In this document: positions 51,451 to 60,200 of the stretch, in pieces
Position numbering within the stretch: the first letter of the stretch is position 1
Layout: each line of letters begins with the position of its first letter
Assembly: GCA_029007035.1 (NCBI GenBank)
Contig: JAQXHC010000049.1
Location: 1 to 64,000, forward strand
Length of the DNA: 64,000 nt
DNA from: Oscillospiraceae bacterium
GTDB taxonomy: Bacteria > Bacillota > Clostridia > Oscillospirales > Ruminococcaceae
Direction: 5' to 3'
The notes under the pieces: model-generated
Seen by the model: the letters and a program-made list of their open reading frames with translations, nothing else
What the model was told of the DNA's origin: nothing
Databases searched by the model: none
Position numbers and translations under genes: made by a program

Positions 51451-51479
51451 TTGCAATCCGGCTGAGAATGTGTTATAAT
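51451..51479 (+). promoter_or_regulatory. sigma-A promoter of methionyl-tRNA synthetase gene
   Basis: TTGCAA at 51451-51456 and TATAAT at 51474-51479, spacer 17 bp. The leader to the start codon is about 30 bases, so no T-box fits. Confidence 0.82.
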
Positions 51480-51515
51480 ACTGTAGAGATTATTATTCCG
51501 AAAGGATTTGAGAAT

Positions 51516-53534
51516 ATGTCAAAGAACAATTCAGCAGAGAATAAACAGTTTGAGATTCCACGTCCGCAGTTTCCGAAGCGGGCAGTAATCACGGGCGGAA
51601 TGCCTTACGGAAATAAGGAGCTTCACTTCGGTCACGTCGGAGGAATGCTCGTATTCGCCGATACCTATGCGCGTTTTCTCCGCGACAGAATAGGCAGCGA
51701 AAATGTAATTTTTGTCACCGGCACAGACTGCTACGGTTCTCCTATTGCAGAAGGCTGGAGAAAAAAAGTTGAATCCGGAGAGTTTGAAGGCTCGCTGGAG
51801 GAATTTGTCAGCAGAAACCACGGCAAACAGAGAGCAACCCTTGATGCCTATGGAATATCGCCCAATCTGTTCGGAGCGTCGGGACTCGGCAGAACAAAGG
51901 AGATTCATGCCGAGGTGACCTATGATTTTATTAAATCGCTTTATGACAAAGGACAGCTTGACAAAATAACCACAATGCAGTTTTACGATGAGAAAGCGGG
52001 AGTGTTTCTTAACGGCAGACAAGTAGTCGGTAAATGTCCCGTAGAAGGCTGTACATCAGAAAAGGGATATGCTGACGAGTGTGATTTGGGACATCAGTAT
52101 ATGCCCGAAAACCTGCTCAATCCCGTGAGTACGCTGACAGGCGAAACACCGACGATGCGGCCTGTAACCAACTGGTATTTCAAACTCAGGGATTATGAGC
52201 AGCTGCTGAAAAACTGGATCGAGGAGCTCCGCAAACGCAAAAACGTCCGTCCCGTTGTACACAAGACAATATCCGAATTCTTAAAGCCGCCTGTAATTTA
52301 TATAAAGCGCGAATTTGAGGAAAAATACATCGGAATCAGATCGCAGATGCCCGAGCATACCTACCTTGAGGAGAAGAAAAAGCCGTCATTTACCATTGAA
52401 TTTACGACTCTTTCTGACTGCGACGATGCATGCAGACTGCTTACCGAAAACGGAATCCGCTATCGTACCGGAAAAACACTCGTACCATTCAGATTAACAG
52501 GTAATATCGAATGGGGAGTTCCTGCTCCTGTGCTTGAGGGCGAGGAGGGACTTACCGTATGGGTATGGCCGGAGTCACTGTGGGCGCCTGTTTCGTTTAC
52601 TCAGGCATATCTTGAACAGTGCGGAAGACAGCGTGATGAATGGCGCGATTACTGGTGCAGCAAGGAATCAACGGTTTATCAGTTCATCGGACAGGATAAC
52701 ATCTATTTCTACGGAATTGCCGAGCCTGCAATGTGGATGGCTCAGCAGATATCAGATGAAAAGACGGAGAATCCCGGTGACGGCGAACTTCAGATGCCTG
52801 TAATCGTTGCGAATCACCACATACTTTTCCTTGATAAGAAAGCCTCAAGCTCAGGTGAGGTAAAGCCGCCGATGGCAGACGATCTGCTCAATTACTATAC
52901 CCCCGAGCAGCTTCGTATGCACTGGCTCGGTCTCGGACTGGGACAGCGTTCCGTAAGCTTCATGCCCAAGCCTTACAATCCCGATGCAAAGCCCGGAGAT
53001 GCCGACCCTGTTGTCAAGGACGGATTGCTTCTGTCAAACGTTTATAACCGAATAATCCGTACTGCATTCTATACAACCCAGAATTATCTTGACGGAGTAT
53101 TGCCCGATGTTAAGCCGGAAGAAAGCTTCCTTGCCGACGCGAAAAAAGCTGTTCTTGAATATGAGCGCCATATGTCAAAATTTGCGTTTCATCAGTGCAC
53201 ATATGTGCTTGACAGTTATATCAGAAATGCAAGCAAGTATATGGCTAAAACACTTAATCCCGATACTCAGACTCCGGAGGAGCTTTCGCAGACTCTTTCC
53301 AATTTATTCTATACAATCAGAATAGCCGGAATACTGCTTCACCCAATGGCACCGTTCGGAACCGAAAAGCTCCGTGAATACCTGATAGCTGACGAGAGAA
53401 TATGGTCGTGGGACACAATTTTTGAGCCTGTGAATTACTTCACCGGAACAAATCACAAGCTTAAATTCCTGCCTCCGAGAACTGATTTCTTCACCCGTCA
53501 CGAAAGCCAGTTTGTTCAGCAGGAGGAAGAATAA
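51516..53534 (+). CDS. metG: methionine--tRNA ligase, variant KMSKS loop
   Basis: The 672-residue class I synthetase attaches methionine to tRNA. The HIGH signature is H37-F-G-H40, and the connective peptide has a zinc-knuckle-like CPVEGC...ADECDLGH. The catalytic core continues with PVTNWYFKL and QFIGQDNIYFYGI. The place of KMSKS holds K442-A-S-S-S446, so the second, catalytically important lysine is missing. There is no C-terminal tRNA-binding (EMAP-like) domain. It is probably a functional divergent MetRS of a type seen in some Firmicutes, but an inactive or specialised paralogue is possible since no other metG can be checked here. Confidence 0.85.
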   Translation: MSKNNSAENKQFEIPRPQFPKRAVITGGMPYGNKELHFGHVGGMLVFADTYARFLRDRIGSENVIFVTGTDCYGSPIAEGWRKKVESGEFEGSLEEFVSRNHGKQRATLDAYGISPNLFGASGLGRTKEIHAEVTYDFIKSLYDKGQLDKITTMQFYDEKAGVFLNGRQVVGKCPVEGCTSEKGYADECDLGHQYMPENLLNPVSTLTGETPTMRPVTNWYFKLRDYEQLLKNWIEELRKRKNVRPVVHKTISEFLKPPVIYIKREFEEKYIGIRSQMPEHTYLEEKKKPSFTIEFTTLSDCDDACRLLTENGIRYRTGKTLVPFRLTGNIEWGVPAPVLEGEEGLTVWVWPESLWAPVSFTQAYLEQCGRQRDEWRDYWCSKESTVYQFIGQDNIYFYGIAEPAMWMAQQISDEKTENPGDGELQMPVIVANHHILFLDKKASSSGEVKPPMADDLLNYYTPEQLRMHWLGLGLGQRSVSFMPKPYNPDAKPGDADPVVKDGLLLSNVYNRIIRTAFYTTQNYLDGVLPDVKPEESFLADAKKAVLEYERHMSKFAFHQCTYVLDSYIRNASKYMAKTLNPDTQTPEELSQTLSNLFYTIRIAGILLHPMAPFGTEKLREYLIADERIWSWDTIFEPVNYFTGTNHKLKFLPPRTDFFTRHESQFVQQEEE

Positions 53535-53680
53535 TCATTATCATAACAGGTATTATTTCATGACCGTTTCCGTACATCAGCATACAGGCATACGGCAAAG
53601 GCGACTGGTAAATAATAACTGACTGCCGGTTCCTTTATGTGACAATACTGTGAGATTTATGTTACAATTTGATAATTTGC

Positions 53681-53709
53681 TTGACAAGAAAAATCTCGTT
53701 GTGTATAAT
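53681..53709 (+). promoter_or_regulatory. sigma-A promoter of tandem lipoprotein genes
   Basis: TTGACA at 53681-53686 and TATAAT at 53704-53709, spacer 17 bp. Confidence 0.85.
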
Positions 53710-53760
53710 ATATTTGTCGGAGCAGCAAATATCAGCTCCGTGACCGAAAGGATAATTCAA

Positions 53761-54675
53761 ATGAAATTCAGAAGAAATAAAACAGCTGTTTTTCTTGCAT
53801 CGCTGCTTATCGCAATGACGATTTCAGGCTGTAAGGATAAAAATAATAAACAGCAGAGCGAGAGCGTTCCCGATGAAATCCTGCGCCAGCCGTTTACGTT
53901 CAGCTTTGACGAGGATACGACTGTACCGGGCTCTGCCGGAAACAATGCTGAGCTTAATGCACAGGATCCTACAGCTCCGAAAGCAACGACGGCTGAAGAG
54001 CAGACAAATCAGGGCGGCAGCACAGTGTATGTAGAAGTTACCGACGCTTCCGGACAGACTGTTACTCAGTATGTTCCCGTAACGGACGCATCGGGAGTTC
54101 AGGCAACTGAGAACGACGGCGAACCTAAAACCGAGTCTGTAGCTGTAACAGAGGCTGTATCGTCAGTTCCGGATAGTACCGGCGAGTCGGCTCAGAATGG
54201 TACGCAATCCGAAAATACAACAAATCCGCCGTCAACGGAGAAAGTCACGAATTATAAAACAGGAAAGACCTATTGGTTCGATATCTCAAAGGGCGAGGAC
54301 TTCGTGTTTAACGGAGATTTTGTTTCCATGACATTCAAGGTCAATGAAAATGTTCCCGACGGAATTTATGATATCGAGATTGTAAAACCGGATTTTGCAA
54401 ATTATGCCGGTGAGACCGTTAAGCCGAAAAATTCCGTCAATGCGCGTATTTATGTTAATACCGACGGCGCGTCAACAAAGGATTACGATGACGGCTTCAG
54501 CATCTACGGTCAGGAAGTATCATGCCGTGCAGGAGACGAGGTTACGGTTAATTTCAGGCTTTCCAACAATCCCGGTGTATGCGCTGTAATATTCAAATTC
54601 AGGTATGACGCAGATGTTCTGGAACTTAAAGACTGTTCTCCGGTAGGTGAATATGCCGAAATTCAAACAAAGTAG
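53761..54675 (+). CDS. lipoprotein with VTDASG repeats and cohesin-like C-terminus (copy 1)
   Basis: The 304-residue lipoprotein has a lipobox (ISGC, Cys about residue 21), an acidic linker, a Thr/Val-rich stretch with units such as VEVTDASGQTVTQYVPVTDA (about 95-125), and a C-terminal beta domain of about 140 residues. Its end, AGDEVTVNFRLSNNPGVCAV followed by FKFRYDADVLELKD, reads like the first strands of a cohesin module, but the protein stops soon after. The frame is open to 53650; ATG 53761 gives the signal. The next gene is a paralogue. Function unknown. Confidence 0.75.
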   Translation: MKFRRNKTAVFLASLLIAMTISGCKDKNNKQQSESVPDEILRQPFTFSFDEDTTVPGSAGNNAELNAQDPTAPKATTAEEQTNQGGSTVYVEVTDASGQTVTQYVPVTDASGVQATENDGEPKTESVAVTEAVSSVPDSTGESAQNGTQSENTTNPPSTEKVTNYKTGKTYWFDISKGEDFVFNGDFVSMTFKVNENVPDGIYDIEIVKPDFANYAGETVKPKNSVNARIYVNTDGASTKDYDDGFSIYGQEVSCRAGDEVTVNFRLSNNPGVCAVIFKFRYDADVLELKDCSPVGEYAEIQTK

Positions 54676-54738
54676 TCACGAGCTGTTTAAGAAAACATAC
54701 CGTACTCTTTGTGAATAATGTCAGAAAGGAAAATAAAA

Positions 54739-55635
54739 ATGAATAACAAATTCAGACGTACCGCCGCAGTATTTGCAGCGATTCTTGCAGCCACAATGGT
54801 AGCGTCGGGCTGCGCAGATAAAAAAAATAAAAATGAATCATCAGAGGAGATAATTCTGAAGCTTCCGCTTGAATTTAATTATAATCAGAATTCTGACAGC
54901 GACGAGCTCAACGCAGCAGACCCGACAGGTTCAGGAGCACAAAACGGCGGATATGTTGTCGTAACCGAGCCGAACGGTCAGCCCGTTACCGAATATATCA
55001 ACGTAACCGATGCCAACGGCGAACCTGTAACACAGATTGTCGAGGTTACAAATGCTTCCGGAGAGGTCGAGAAGGACGCTTCCGGACAGCCTGTTACAAA
55101 GGTAGTTGAAGTTACCGAAGCTGCTGAAAAGACTGAAGCAGGCGGTTCATCATACAGTGCAAAGATCGACAGTGCAAACATTCAGTGGGTTGATATTTCA
55201 ACCGGCAAGGATTTTGTATTCAACGACAATTTCTTTACCGTATATTTCAAGGTTAAGGACACGGCAGCTGACGGAGTTTATGATATCAAAATAACCGAGC
55301 CGTCGTTTTCAAGCATTGTTAATGGCGGTACAGTCGTTGTAGCTGATAAAATTATGGACGGAAAGGTATTTATTTCCACCGACGCAGAGGAGCAGCCTTC
55401 TGTTCCCGACAGCGGATTTACAATGTATACCGATTATATTGCCTGCAAGCAGGGCGATGAAATTCAGCTTTCTTTCAATATGAAGAATAATCCGGGTATT
55501 GTCGGAATGAACTTCTGGTTCGAATACGATAAGAATGCTCTTGAAATCGTAAGGGGCAGAGCCTCCGGAGATTACGCTGAAATCGCAAACGCTGATTTCC
55601 ATGAAAATCCGCAGAATACCGAGGCAAAAAAGTAA
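54739..55635 (+). CDS. lipoprotein with VTDANG repeats and cohesin-like C-terminus (copy 2)
   Basis: The 298-residue paralogue of the preceding gene shares the layout: lipobox (ASGC), acidic linker, a repeat region (VTEPNGQPVTEYINVTDANG, continuing through VEVTNASGEVEKDASG), the shared phrase WVDISTGKDFVFNDNFFTVYF, and the cohesin-like end GDEIQLSFNMKNNPGIVGMN then FWFEYDKNALEIV. Both genes lie behind one promoter with a gap of about 60 bp. They may be membrane-attached surface proteins that bind or mimic cohesin partners; this is inference. Confidence 0.75.
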   Translation: MNNKFRRTAAVFAAILAATMVASGCADKKNKNESSEEIILKLPLEFNYNQNSDSDELNAADPTGSGAQNGGYVVVTEPNGQPVTEYINVTDANGEPVTQIVEVTNASGEVEKDASGQPVTKVVEVTEAAEKTEAGGSSYSAKIDSANIQWVDISTGKDFVFNDNFFTVYFKVKDTAADGVYDIKITEPSFSSIVNGGTVVVADKIMDGKVFISTDAEEQPSVPDSGFTMYTDYIACKQGDEIQLSFNMKNNPGIVGMNFWFEYDKNALEIVRGRASGDYAEIANADFHENPQNTEAKK

Positions 55636-55678
55636 TCGCCGACCGGTAAAAACCATACATTATTAAATGATTGAAGCA

Positions 55679-55705
55679 GCCGCTGGAGAATTATTCTTCA
55701 GCGGC
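55679..55705 (+). terminator. terminator of lipoprotein pair
   Basis: GCCGCTG (55679-55685) pairs with CAGCGGC (55699-55705), extended by further partial pairing in the loop, and is followed by GGTTTATT, a weak T-run. Confidence 0.65.
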
Positions 55706-55716
55706 GGTTTATTATA

Positions 55717-55876
55717 ATACTGATTCCATATCAACCTATTGAAAAATTTGCCGCTATCATTTCGTGGTTCTGCGTTGCCCGTCCTTGACAGACGACAGCC
55801 TGTCTGCGGTTGGGTGCCTTGACCTACAAAATGCTATCTGGCAACTTCTTTCAATAGAACGATAAGGGATCAGTAT
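55717..55876. repeat. 160-bp inverted-repeat element (ATACTGAT...CTATTGAAA ends)
   Basis: The left arm from 55717 and the inverse of the right arm ending at 55876 agree over about 50 bp with scattered mismatches (ATACTGAT, then CTATTGAAA, then TTGCC, then ATAGC-like parts). The whole could fold into one long hairpin. No gene is inside. The rest of the gene-free stretch 55636-56063 contains two terminators and nothing else I can support. Confidence 0.65.
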
Positions 55877-55935
55877 AAGAACCTGATTTCACAAGAAAAT
55901 CCGCACACATTTTTATGAAGAAAGGCTCTGAACAG

Positions 55936-55970
55936 AAAAAACGGCGGTCAGTTAAAAACAATGACCGCCG
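55936..55970 (-). terminator. intrinsic terminator of ackA
   Basis: A 9-bp stem (55942-55950 with 55962-55970) with a T-run on the minus strand (55941-55936), about 95 bp after the ackA stop. Confidence 0.8.
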
Positions 55971-56063
55971 AATTTGTATGTAATTATAAGCAACTGATTT
56001 AATTATTGTTATTTAGCGATAAAAAGGTTGAAATTTAATTAAAACAGTGGTATAATGTAGATA

Positions 56064-57263
56064 TTACTTGGAAATGAGCGCGAGGGTATCTCTTGCTATG
56101 AGAAGCTCTTCATTAGTGGGAACAACCCATACCTCAACCTTTGAATCAGCTGCGGAAATTCTCTGGAGCTTTCCTCTGAGACCGTCGTTTGCCTTTTCGT
56201 CGAGCTTAATTCCGAAGAATTCCATATCGCTGCAGACAGCAGCTCTTACGTCATAAGCATTTTCGCCGATTCCGCCTGTGAAGAGAACAGCGTCAAGACC
56301 GTTCATTGCAGCAGCGTAGCTTCCGATGTATTTTTTAATTTCGTAAACGAGCATATCGGTAACGAGCTTTGATTTCTTATCACCGTGTGCGGCAGCCTCT
56401 GTGATATCGCGGTTATCCGAGGAAATACCGGAAACACCGAGGAATCCCGACTTTTTGTTCATATATTCGCTCATCTGTGCCGGAGTGAAGCCATGCTTGT
56501 CGGCAACGAATGTAACTGCTGAGGGGTCAACGCTTCCTGTACGTGTACCCATAACAACACCGTCAAGAGGAGTGAAGCCCATTGAGGTATCGATAGACTT
56601 TCCGCCCTGAACTGCGGTGATTGAGGAACCGTTTCCAAGATGACACGAAACGATTTTAAGGTCCTTGATGTCCTTGCCGAGAGCATCAGCGAGAGCAGCA
56701 GTGACAAATCTGTGAGAAGTACCGTGGAAGCCGTATTTTCTTACATGCAGATCTTCGTAGTCATTGTAAGGAAGACCGAACATATAAGCTTTCGGGGGCA
56801 TTGTCTGGTGGAATGCTGTGTCGAATACGACAACCTGCGGAACATTTTCCGGAATAACCTTTTTGCATGCCCACAGAGCAAGAGCGTGAGCGTGATTATG
56901 TACGGGAGCAAGCTCTTTGAGATCGTCAATTTTCTGGATAACTTCATCTGTTACGATAGTGGTTTTGTCGAAAACTTCCGCACCCTGTACGATTCTGTGA
57001 CCTACTGCCGAGATTTCGTCCATCGACTTGATAACGGCTGTATCACCTGTAGTAAGAGTTTCAACGAGCTTTTCAAAAGCCTCTGTGTGTGTGGGGAAGC
57101 TGCAGTCAGCTTCAAATTTTCTGCCGTCGCTTGTTTTGTGGGAGATGTGTCCGTCAATTCCTATTCTGTCACAGTTTCCCTTAGCGATAACGCTTTCGTC
57201 GTCCATGTTGATGAGCTGGTACTTCAAAGACGAGCTGCCTGCATTAACAACCAAAATAATCAT
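56064..57263 (-). CDS. ackA: acetate kinase
   Basis: The 399-residue enzyme interconverts acetyl phosphate plus ADP with acetate plus ATP, the main ATP-yielding step of fermentation. It has both signatures: VVNAGSSSLKYQLINMD at the start and HRIVQGAEVFDKTTIV-type and GTRTGSVDPSAVTF blocks later, plus LFTGGIGENAYDVR. ATG 57263 gives the family start MIILVVNAGSS; the frame is open to 57299. No pta gene is adjacent. It is divergent from tmcAL, an acetate-using enzyme. Confidence 0.97.
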   Translation of the reverse strand: MIILVVNAGSSSLKYQLINMDDESVIAKGNCDRIGIDGHISHKTSDGRKFEADCSFPTHTEAFEKLVETLTTGDTAVIKSMDEISAVGHRIVQGAEVFDKTTIVTDEVIQKIDDLKELAPVHNHAHALALWACKKVIPENVPQVVVFDTAFHQTMPPKAYMFGLPYNDYEDLHVRKYGFHGTSHRFVTAALADALGKDIKDLKIVSCHLGNGSSITAVQGGKSIDTSMGFTPLDGVVMGTRTGSVDPSAVTFVADKHGFTPAQMSEYMNKKSGFLGVSGISSDNRDITEAAAHGDKKSKLVTDMLVYEIKKYIGSYAAAMNGLDAVLFTGGIGENAYDVRAAVCSDMEFFGIKLDEKANDGLRGKLQRISAADSKVEVWVVPTNEELLIARDTLALISK

Positions 57264-57304
57264 GTTTAGCACAATCCTTTCAGAAATTAGTATTTGCATA
57301 TATA

Positions 57305-57332
57305 ATTATATACTTTTTTCAGCAAAATGCAA
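57305..57332 (-). promoter_or_regulatory. promoter of ackA
   Basis: TTGCAT (57332-57327) and TATAAT (57310-57305) on the minus strand, spacer 16 bp. Confidence 0.72.
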
Positions 57333-57421
57333 GTCTTTTTCCGAAATTTATGAATAAAAAACTGTATGAATCCGAAAAAAACGGTTTAACATAATATAAC
57401 AGAAAGAAAAGAGGGAGTTTT

Positions 57422-58627
57422 ATGAAGGTCAGCGGAATAATCTGCGAATACAATCCGTTTCACAACGGACATCTTTACCACATCAGAGAAACAAGGAAAA
57501 ACGGAGCGACTCATGTTGTTGCGGTTATGAGCGGAAACTTCGTACAGCGCGGCGATACAGCCATTATTGACAAAATTGACAGGGCACGCCTTGCTGTAAA
57601 ATCGGGGGCGGACCTCATAATCGAGCTTCCGGTACAGTACAGTCTTTCATCTGCTGAAAATTTTGCAAACGGAGCGATATGGCTGCTGAAATCTCTTGGA
57701 GTTGTTGAGGAGCTTTCATTCGGCAGCGAGTGCGGAGACGTTGAAAAGCTTAAAAAAGCTTTGGAAATAACCGACTCTGCTGCGAAAACACACCGTGACG
57801 AAATACTTGGAATAATGGAAAAGGGGTATACATATCCAAGAGCGCTCAGCTCGGTTATAAACGGAATCGACAGTGAAGCAGCAGCAGTAATTTCCGAACC
57901 GAATAATCTGCTTGCCATAGAGTATATGCGCGCACTTGAACGGTTTGCTCCCGCAATAAAGCCGTTTACCGTCAGAAGAACAGGGGCTGCTCACGACGGC
58001 GCGCCGGTCAGCGACGCATACGCAAGCGCGTCATATATCCGCGAGCTTATTTCATCCGGTCAGTACGGAGAGGGAAAGCTTTCGCAGTATACAACTCAGA
58101 TATGGGCGCAGGCGGTTTCAAATGCTGTAAGAAACGGCGAATCTGCCGATATATCGCGTCTTGAACGGATCATACTCTATAAGCTCAGAACCTCATCGCC
58201 AAAGGAACTTGCGTCAGTAAGTGACGTAGGACAGGGATTTGAGAATCGCCTCATCAGTTCAAGAATGGCAGGTTCACTGGACGAGCTTTTCGTAACGCTT
58301 AAGACGAAACGCTATACCATGGCTCGTATCAGGAGAATCCTGCTGTGTATGCTTATCGGAATCACAAGGAGCGATATGACTCATCTTCCGCCGTATGGAA
58401 GAATTCTCGCACTGAATGAAAGGGGAAAAGAGATACTTGCACTTGCAAAAGGCAAGGCTTCAATTCCGTTTGCAACGTCAATTTCAAAGCTGTCGCAGAA
58501 GAACCCGACGGCGCGCAGATTTGCGGAGCTTGAAATCAGAGCCTCCGATATTTACGGACTTGCGCTGGGAACTATAAATTCAGCGCAAAAGGATTATAAA
58601 GCGAAAATAATGATCGATTTGGAGTAG
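57422..58627 (+). CDS. tmcAL: tRNA(Met) cytidine acetate ligase
   Basis: The 401-residue nucleotidyltransferase-fold protein (formerly YlbM) activates acetate with ATP and forms N4-acetylcytidine at the wobble base of elongator tRNA-Met. The N-terminal motif IICEYNPFHNGHLYHI includes the HxGH-type signature, followed by VVAVMSGNFVQRGDTAI and FGSECGD. Start ATG 57422 has a GGGAG site. It overlaps the GTG upstream option of the next gene and leads an operon-like run with a peptidase and a phosphatase. Confidence 0.93.
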   Translation: MKVSGIICEYNPFHNGHLYHIRETRKNGATHVVAVMSGNFVQRGDTAIIDKIDRARLAVKSGADLIIELPVQYSLSSAENFANGAIWLLKSLGVVEELSFGSECGDVEKLKKALEITDSAAKTHRDEILGIMEKGYTYPRALSSVINGIDSEAAAVISEPNNLLAIEYMRALERFAPAIKPFTVRRTGAAHDGAPVSDAYASASYIRELISSGQYGEGKLSQYTTQIWAQAVSNAVRNGESADISRLERIILYKLRTSSPKELASVSDVGQGFENRLISSRMAGSLDELFVTLKTKRYTMARIRRILLCMLIGITRSDMTHLPPYGRILALNERGKEILALAKGKASIPFATSISKLSQKNPTARRFAELEIRASDIYGLALGTINSAQKDYKAKIMIDLE

Positions 58628-58632
58628 TGACA

Positions 58633-59544
58633 TTGAAAAAAACACTTATTGCTATAATTTCCGTCGTCATCTGTGCTGCCGGATTTGGATGTACATCGAC
58701 GGTTCAGCCTATGGATGAAAACCCAACGGTTTCGGGAACTGCACCTGTACCGTCTGAAACAACGGCTCCGGCCGCAACAGAGGTTCCGACAGAACCGCCA
58801 ACAGAAGTCCCGACCGAGCCTCTTGAAATGCCAATTGACTATGAACTTCCGTCATCAGCGGAGATAAAGGCAGAGGCTGTTCTGCAGAAACCGGAACTTC
58901 CGACGGGCTGCGAGGTTACGGCACTTTGTACGCTGCTAAATTATCTTGGATTCAGCATCGACAAGGAGACTCTGTTTGATGATTTTATGCCGCACACGTC
59001 AAATGCCGACTGTACCTTTGATGATAAATATATCGGTGATCCGAGAGCGGATAACGGTTTTGGATGCAATGCTCCCGTTGTAGCTGAAACTGCTGAAAAT
59101 TATCTGAAATCGGTAAATTCCGATATGCGGGTGATGAATCTCACAGGCACTCCGTTCAGAGAGCTTTTCTATCAGATTGAGCAGGGGCGTCCTGTCGTTA
59201 TCTGGGGAAGCGTCAACATGAGGGACGTCACTTTCAAGCTTCGCTGGACGACACAGGACGGCAGGGAAGCATGGTTTGCAACTCTTGAGCATTGTCTTGT
59301 TCTGACCGGATATGATATTAATAACGGAATCGTTTATGTATGTGACCCATTAAAGGGAAATACCGAATATTCGCTTGAACGTGCCGAGAGTGTCTATGAC
59401 CAGATGGGACAGCAGGCGGTAATAATTTACGGAGATAATGAAATTAATTCCGAGCCTGACAACGTAAATACTGAAATACGCGAAATGGCCGCAATGGAAA
59501 GGGAGCGTCAGGCTGCTGTAAACGAGGAGATAAACGATGATTAA
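58633..59544 (+). CDS. C39-like cysteine peptidase, secreted or lipid-anchored
   Basis: The 303-residue protein has a signal segment (KKTLIAIISVVICAAGFGCTS), possibly a weak lipobox ending in GC, a Pro/Thr/Glu linker and a papain-like C39_2 domain. The cysteine lies in KPELPTGCEVTALCTLLNYL and the histidine in TLEHCLVLTGYD. It is a paralogue of the gene at 43507, sharing PTGCE, YIGDPRADNGFGC and the VIWGSVNM region. TTG 58633 has GGAG at eight-base spacing; GTG 58627 is too close to it. The next gene overlaps by 8 bp. Confidence 0.85.
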   Translation: MKKTLIAIISVVICAAGFGCTSTVQPMDENPTVSGTAPVPSETTAPAATEVPTEPPTEVPTEPLEMPIDYELPSSAEIKAEAVLQKPELPTGCEVTALCTLLNYLGFSIDKETLFDDFMPHTSNADCTFDDKYIGDPRADNGFGCNAPVVAETAENYLKSVNSDMRVMNLTGTPFRELFYQIEQGRPVVIWGSVNMRDVTFKLRWTTQDGREAWFATLEHCLVLTGYDINNGIVYVCDPLKGNTEYSLERAESVYDQMGQQAVIIYGDNEINSEPDNVNTEIREMAAMERERQAAVNEEINDD

Positions 59545-60184
59545 GGGAGTAATTTTCGACCTTGACGGAACTCTGATTGATTCGATGGGAATCTGGCACA
59601 CTATAGATATGAAATTCCTGCGTGAAAACGGGATAGAAAATCCGCCTGAAAATATTTCGGATCTGATGAAGAAAATGACGGTCGAGGAGTCTTCGCTCTA
59701 TTTTATAGAGAAATTCGGACTCAATGTAACTCCGGAATATGTTGCAGGACGCGTTGAGGAGCTTGTGTCAGTCGAGTATCAGAAAAATATAGGATTAAAG
59801 CCGTATGCTGAGGAGATTCTCGATTTCCTCAGAAGCAGAAATATTCCCTGCGGAGTTGCAACGGTGACATATAAATCCCTTGCGGAAGCTGTTCTTCGCC
59901 GTCACGGACTGCTTGACAGGCTGAGCTTCATACTTACCGATTCGGAATATCCCAAAGGCAAAAACGATTCGGGCATCTTTCTCGGAGCGGCTGAGCTGCT
60001 TGGAACAAAACCATCGGAAACGGCTGTAATCGAGGATTCGCTTCACTGTATCGAGACGGCGTCCGGTGCAGGCTTTTTCACTGTCGGAGTATTCGATGAG
60101 GCATCGGCTTCCGACTGGGAACAGATAAGTTCTTCGGCAGACAGAGCATTCAGATCGCTGAAGGATATTGAAAAATTATTTTAG
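59537..60184 (+). CDS. HAD family phosphatase (beta-phosphoglucomutase-like)
   Basis: The 215-residue HAD-superfamily protein begins KGVIFDLDGTLIDSMGIW, the nucleophile-containing motif I, has a helical cap domain after it, and motif IV in VIEDSLHCIETASGAGF. It matches the subfamily of small sugar-phosphate or nucleotide phosphatases. The substrate cannot be deduced. It overlaps the peptidase gene and precedes mnmA by 16 bp. Confidence 0.9.
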   Translation: MIKGVIFDLDGTLIDSMGIWHTIDMKFLRENGIENPPENISDLMKKMTVEESSLYFIEKFGLNVTPEYVAGRVEELVSVEYQKNIGLKPYAEEILDFLRSRNIPCGVATVTYKSLAEAVLRRHGLLDRLSFILTDSEYPKGKNDSGIFLGAAELLGTKPSETAVIEDSLHCIETASGAGFFTVGVFDEASASDWEQISSSADRAFRSLKDIEKLF

Positions 60185-60200
60185 TAAAGGCTGATAATAT

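Noticed and set aside
51343-51515. T-box leader before metG
   Set aside because: The stem at 51348-51372 is a simple terminator of the preceding operon, and the promoter at 51451 leaves a leader too short for a T-box.
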